From positions 55,505,250 to 55,569,249 of the forward strand of contig CM049318.1 of assembly GCA_026874595.1 (NCBI GenBank): DNA of 64,000 nucleotides, given 5' to 3'. Made by a program: the position numbers and the translations under genes. Of the stretch, positions 58,994 through 64,000 are shown piece by piece; positions within the stretch are counted from its first letter, which is position 1; each line of letters starts with the position of its first letter. Origin of the DNA: Sipunculus nudus. Its lineage: Eukaryota > Annelida > Sipuncula > Golfingiida > Sipunculidae. The notes under the pieces are model-generated. The model was given only the letters and a program-made list of their open reading frames with translations, searched no databases and had not been told where the DNA came from.

Positions 58994-60284
58994 AGCTGCA
59001 CTCAATTTTAACTCTTCGCCTGTTGGATACCGAGTAACATCTCACTGGTGGATCTTAGCAGCGTTATATCTCAGCGTCAACCGGAGTCACTCACCTGTTA
59101 CTGGGAGCTCTCTAAAAGACCCGAATTGCCCGTCCAACGGCAAACATTACGACAGTCTCTGCAGTACTGCACTCAGCATCAGAAACCCGTCAGACTCCTC
59201 CGCCAATCAGCATCACGATCCATCTGGTCCGCTGTCGCAAACATCAAACTACCGTGGTAACGCCCACAGGCATAACACGTGAGAAACTATTCTAAGCGAA
59301 ACACATCAGACAGAAATCAGGAACAACCCCTGAGCTTCTCATATTAAGCAACACATTACAATATATTATAATCTGCAAAACAAATATCTGATCATACACC
59401 CATTACCTAAATATATACAAAAAGTCACAAACCTCTGTTGACATACACATGGGTGCGATCACTCGCTTGTTTTTTTTTTTTTTGCTGTTCTGGTTGAGTG
59501 AGCGCTTATTTAATTCGGCACCCCGTGGCAGAGTGCTCGGGTCAGTAACTTTAGAGGTGACAGGTTTGGCATAATCTCAATTAAAATTAATGGTATCAGT
59601 CATTTTTTTTAAATCGGTGGCCAATCAAAAACATATTGTCCAAATGGTTATTTCGGACTGCGTGGAGGGGTAATTTTTTGCTTCACTGCATTCGGACCAT
59701 GATGGTGAGAAAATAAGATGCACAAGCCCTGATTTTCTTGGCCTTGTTTAAATGTAGAAACAAATTCTCAGGTAAAAAAAAAGTTATATCAGAATTTATT
59801 TTGAAAATTATTTATAAGAAGCTAAAATTTTAGTGTTTTGTAGATGTTATAAATGAAAAATAAATACAGCCACGTGTCCTTCAGTCCTTGTGGCCAGAGA
59901 CGAGAGGCGTAGAGATTGAGGATTTGGGCGCACGAGTCCAGCACAGAAGCCACGGGGGCAGAACTATAGAAACCGGGCTTCAGCCTAGCCTACCGCCGGT
60001 AAAACGGGTGTCGCATAATAAATTGTTTCCTGGAAAAGGCCGATACATATCATTTTCCTCAGAATTCCCGTATTTAATTTTATTCATAGCTGGAGTTTAT
60101 TATATTAGAGGAGGAGGGGTCCGGGGAACCTTGGTTCCCCGTCTGAACGGGGGTGTGGGGGCGGAGCCCCCACCTTAGAAAGCTTAATTTTCCTGTTAAA
60201 ATAGTAAATGGTTTCCCATTTTCGCGATAGATGCCTCTTCAATCGCAGATATAAATGAACAAAACTTGCTCCTGCTGGTATCTC
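58994..60284. other. Anonymous part of the insertion in copy B
   Basis: Not present in copy A. No recognised gene or element. Confidence 0.4.
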
Positions 60285-60480
60285 GTCTTCACGGCTCACT
60301 TAGTAGCGTGTAGGGCTCCTAGTCCAGAGATCGTAGGTTCGATTCCGGATTCAGGCGACATCTGATGCTTAGTAGTTATGCTAGAAGAGTTGAGTGTTGG
60401 GACATCTACAGGGAAAAGTAGGAGATAAAATAGGGAATGAGAGGTGACAATTTTATTTATATGTTCCTCAATACAAGCGA
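60285..60480 (+). mobile_element. Second tRNA-like SINE remnant
   Basis: B box GGTTCGATTCC at 60336-60346 and a weaker A box TAGCGTGTAGG at 60304-60314. The cloverleaf does not close well, so it is not a working tRNA gene. Borders are approximate. Confidence 0.45.
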
Positions 60481-60755
60481 AGCCCGCGTTCTATAGTGGC
60501 TCCGAAACGGGTCTATATAATAACGTCAGAGTGCAGTGGATCGTGTGGACGTACCATGATTTCAAACAGATCTGTTATTACTGTGAGCCTTAAGTGAGTG
60601 TGTGTGTACTTGAGCGCGAGATTCAGACAGACAGACAACGACGTCACAGAATGAAACTAGAATTTATTCACATTTATTAACAAATATTAACCAAGTGACA
60701 AATTCTCATTCAATGGTAAACATAAAATAATCAAATTCTGAAAGCTGAATCAGAG

Positions 60756-61267
60756 TTTTTTTTTATTGACAAAACAAAAACACACAGACAAATCTAGCAC
60801 CAAAGTGTGCAGTTCACATAAAAAACCTCAGACATCACATATATTACAATACATTGATTATACATACACAAACAATAATATAGTAATAATCTTATGACAG
60901 ATATCCATGTGCATTGATAACATCTTCCTCTGCTTCCCTTTTATTATTTTCTATTAAATCCCAAATCAAAAGCAATTTATTGTTTCTTCAAGTGGTTAGA
61001 GCACATTCTATCTTTTGCTAATAATTTCATATGATTTTTAATTGATTAATATTTAACTTATGTGCTTTTTTTGTCTTGTAATGTAATATTTTCCATGTAA
61101 AAGGATTTTGTTTTCTTTCTTACTTTCCTTATATGGTATACCCAAGACTACATTTTTTTCAGTAATCATATCTGCAGCAATATTATAATAAATTCTTATT
61201 TAATTACAAAATCTCTGCATAAAATCACAATTAAAAATAAATGTTAAACATCTTCAGCCTCATTATT
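60756..61267 (-). mobile_element. 5'-truncated LINE fragment with target-site duplication
   Basis: Flanked by GCTGAATCAGAG (60744-60755) and GCTGAATTAGAG (61268-61279), where copy A has a single ACTGAATTAGAG. The plus strand starts with T9 after which the minus strand reads GTCAATAAAAAAAAA, so poly(A) signal and tail are at 60,756. Minus-strand translation includes ILLHGKYYITRQKKHIS, typical of LINE C-termini. 512 bp, dead on arrival. Confidence 0.85.
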
Positions 61268-61739
61268 GCTGAATTAGAGCTGTCTGCCAGCAACTCTGTT
61301 GTTTGAACCGAGAGAATTATCAAACGAGTAATGAGACCCTAAATGATAAACTCAGTCCTATATATAGCATTTAATGTGTGTATCTTCAGACCGGAATAGC
61401 AAGCACACTGTAAAACCTCTGTTATATCAAGAAACTGACGGTGATTATAAGACCGAACGACCTAAGCAAACGTAATTTATCAATCTAAAAATGGAAAGAT
61501 ATGTACCATGTCGCAAAACGCTCTATATATGAGGAATAAGATTTGGTGAGGAAATGACGCCCAAGTCTTGTTAATATTTTCCTCGACGCTCCATAAAAGA
61601 AGTATGTGTATATTGTGTAGACATTTAAAAAGCAAAAAAAAAAAAAGAAAAGAAAAAGAAAAAATGATTCATGGAGGGTAAATTCATATTTGTGGCCGGC
61701 TGTTGGCTTTGTCACCGTAAATGGCGAACATAGCTCAAA

Positions 61740-62185
61740 GGAAATGACCTTCCTGGATGTCAAGTAAGGAGATTATAGGTGCTTTGATTACGATGTGTGC
61801 CCTGTTAACGGACGACCGCATCACTGAAGGTCTCAATAATAAAAAAAATATAGAAAATGTGTTTAAACTTGAGAAAAAAATCAAGATGTTATCACAAGTC
61901 TGCAGGAACCGATGAAAAAGTCCATGATGAATATACATGCAAAGAATCATGGTAATCAATGCATTAGTTGTTCAGATACTGGAGCTTTTGTAACAATTTT
62001 TTTAATTATTCTGGGGTGTAACTTTTAGCCACATAGCTTGGATAGTTATGGGCAACAGGAACTTAAATTCAAGTTTCAAGATTTTTCATGGACCTCCTTG
62101 GATGTCGAGAAAGAAGATTTCAGGTCCAGCGGTTACGATTTGTGATTGGTTAACAGACAGACGGACGGACGGACTGATCACTATA
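61740..62185 (-). repeat. Inverted copy of ~330 bp repeat family 1
   Basis: Read on the minus strand it contains GCGGTCGTCCGTTAACAGGGCACA and related blocks of the array at 17,080-17,900 (shown only in part here), in about 1.3 units. Confidence 0.65.
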
Positions 62186-62479
62186 GCTCTATGGTTTTCA
62201 AGCGAAAAGGCGCCCCGCCATGGAATGAGCTCAGCATATGTTTATTACGAATCAGCGTGTATATACGATCATCTTCAAGCACCTGGGGGAACCACCTCTC
62301 ATAACGTCTCGACCTGCCTTCTGACATTTCCTGTGCAACTTCCGGTGAATCCTCCGTGCGTCTTACGCCTCTGTTTGAGCAATAACAACCCAAAACCACC
62401 ACACCAGCCACAATACCAACAATTAGAATGGCACCTCCTATGTACAGGCCGGTTAAAACGGTCGGCTTGCCACTTTCAC
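62181..62479 (-). CDS. Last exon of a paralogous TSP1 membrane protein (partial)
   Basis: Begins after TTTTTACAG in the same phase as exon 4 of the gene at 41,037. It encodes ESGKPTVLTGLYIGG, a transmembrane helix and SNRGVRR...RRYERW, about two-thirds identical to its partner over 62 residues. The partner's TGA is here TTC, so the frame runs 37 codons further to a stop at 62181, passing the conserved AATAAA. Upstream exons would lie right of the window; exon 3 is not found before 64,000. It may be a living paralogue with a longer tail or a decaying copy. Confidence 0.65.
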
Positions 62480-62727
62480 CTGTAAAAATTAAACACATTT
62501 CGCACATTCAAGACATGGATAAAAACCATTTAATTGTTGCACCACGCTGAGGAACATGAAATTGAAAGCTGAAGCCTTTAGCAAATTTTGGAATCGACCA
62601 TTGATAGATATACAACCCGGCTCTTTCACAATACGCAGTACGCGATACAATCACGACATTCTACAATTGAATGTTTTAGGTGGGAGTGTCACAAAATGGA
62701 AATTATGAAGTCTTTTGGTCTTTAGTA

Positions 62728-62845
62728 CAGCACAACCTCGCCAAACGACCACCTCAGGTAAGCAACCACCTTAAAATAACGCCAACTTTTTCCCCGATTC
62801 ATTTTTGCTCTTTATATTAAACCTCGTATTTTAGAGGTTTTAATG
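62728..62845. mobile_element. pogo/Tigger-like MITE, copy B orthologue
   Basis: Shortened counterpart of 41,477-41,653 at the matching place in the duplication (CAGCACAACCTCGCC at the left, GAGGTTTTAATG at the right). Confidence 0.6.
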
Positions 62846-63731
62846 TAATATTAATGTATTTCTCGCATACAAGAAGTTATATTCTCTTTACATAATACTA
62901 GAAACTTACTATATACTTTATAATATTAAGTATTTGTTATATTAAATTTTTTATATATTAAGTTTCATATTCAAGTAAACCTTATTAATTTGCGCAGGCA
63001 TTTAAGCTACACACCAGCATTTGCATAAGCCCTAAAATACAGGACAAAACGAATACTCCAGGCCTGATCAGGATTAGGTCGATTCAAGTAAAATGTTACT
63101 CGGACGCCGGGGCAAACCAAGTTCAGGAAAAGATAAATGCGAAAAAGATAAACGCCCGGGCGTCTGATTAAAGAAATACGGTATATATAGTTTCAGCCCT
63201 GCATGTAGGACCACCTTTAAAACATCTTTGTCTCTAAGAGCCAATGAGAAGAAATTATTTTTTCGGGTGTGATAAATATTTAATAATTAAGCGCTTTATA
63301 TGCGTATACTAAAAAGACAAATAACAAGGACAAAAGGATTATTGGGACATAATTTGTTATGGATATCTTGTATACACTTAGTCACCACTAAAATGAGTTT
63401 TCAATATCTCTTTGGATGGATTGTCTTCCATATTAAATTTAGCAGAAAGATTATATGTATATTCTAGCTTGGTCGTCTTCATTTTATGTATGAGAAAATA
63501 ATCAATAAATAAACAAATGGACAATTTGGAATCGGGACATTTTACCTTTAATTATGTTCGCAGAAACGTTTGGGATATGAAGATACAGAGGATCCAGGGT
63601 TCACAAAAAGGAGGGATCCTAACCAGGAGGACTGATGATTAAGCCTATTAAAGGTCTGCATACCAAGAAAAAAAAGGAGGCATGCCACACAAACTGGTCT
63701 TTAAACCTTTATAAATTGTTGCGACACCTGA

Positions 63732-63754
63732 GGGGGGGGGGGGGGGGGGGGGGG
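63732..63754. repeat. Poly(G) run
   Basis: 23 consecutive G. Other long G-runs lie near 26,117, 39,765, 51,452 and 58,241; such runs are prone to sequencing error. Confidence 0.95.
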
Positions 63755-64000
63755 AGGGTCGGGCACACCGGATCCGCATCTGAAAGAAGTTAGCAAAGAG
63801 GAACGTGACAAAAATGGCAAAAATGACAAAATGTCCTTCATATATTTATAGGATAGGTTTGAACACCAATGATCTTTACCAAAAGTCAAATCTCGAGAAA
63901 TACAGAATTTCTTGTGAACACCGTAACTTTTGAAGTAGTGCCCATTTTTATCCTGAAAACCATATTGTCGCACAAGTTTGAAATCCAGTGACCTTGGCTG
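63755..64000. other. Anonymous right edge
   Basis: Not homologous to the corresponding part of copy A; reads like another dispersed repeat. Exon 3 of the paralogue is not seen here. Confidence 0.4.

Larger units (their letters stand above)
57018..63690. repeat. Segmental duplication, copy B, enlarged by insertions
   Basis: Collinear with 39,013-41,940 in the same orientation, but 6.7 kb against 2.9 kb. The surplus is explained by insertions at about 57,520-57,886, 58,045-60,647, 60,756-61,267 and 61,740-62,185. It carries the last exon of a TSP1 paralogue. Confidence 0.82.

Noticed and set aside
60287..60360. Possible functional tRNA gene
   Set aside because: Perfect B box, but acceptor and T stems do not pair properly; better read as a SINE.

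Overview
The window looks like nuclear DNA of a marine invertebrate, most probably a bivalve mollusc. Support is indirect: AT-rich, intron-containing animal genes with consensus GT-AG splice sites, many (AT)n microsatellites, several families of 300-550 bp tandem repeats of a kind common in bivalve genomes, a Ty3/gypsy retrotransposon, and lineage-expanded gene types (glycosyltransferase family 92, thrombospondin type 1 membrane proteins). The species cannot be told from the sequence.

Layout. 1-1,904: anonymous flank with one small tandem repeat. 1,905-13,970: a complete Ty3/gypsy LTR retrotransposon with 2,874 bp LTRs that differ at only four sites I could find, a tRNA-Leu(AAG)-type primer binding site, gag, a pol frame in -1 register, and a polypurine tract; there is no env. 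14,000-24,900: repeat-dominated DNA: a ~360 bp tandem array that the retrotransposon seems to have landed in, a TIR element, ~330 bp tandem arrays, stem-loop elements, a short insertion flanked by 13 bp direct repeats, and a gypsy pol relic. 25,000-30,000: AT microsatellites, a G-rich tract and an exact 434 bp tandem duplication. 30,000-32,440: the first ordinary gene, a GT92 glycosyltransferase with a one-exon coding region. 34,250-36,300: a decayed gypsy integrase and a truncated LINE 3' end.

39,000-63,700 is organised by a direct segmental duplication. Copy A (39,013-41,940) holds the last exon of a four-exon minus-strand gene (50,546 to 41,037). I could join its exons in phase at consensus splice sites into a 380-residue secreted-then-anchored protein: signal peptide, three thrombospondin type 1 repeats alternating with EGF-like cysteine modules, one transmembrane helix, and a 29-residue tail. 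Copy B (57,018-63,690) carries the last exon of a paralogue whose other exons lie beyond the right edge. Copy B has been enlarged by several insertions (two tRNA-like SINEs, a CpG-rich TIR element, a 512 bp LINE fragment with target-site duplication), so their order in time can be read.

There are two clear cellular genes plus the end of a third. The rest is mobile-element and repeat DNA. I found no rRNA, CRISPR or bacterial-type system, and no operon logic. The best candidates for something not previously described are the small TSP1/EGF membrane-protein family with its tandem paralogue, and the very young gypsy element with unusually long LTRs.
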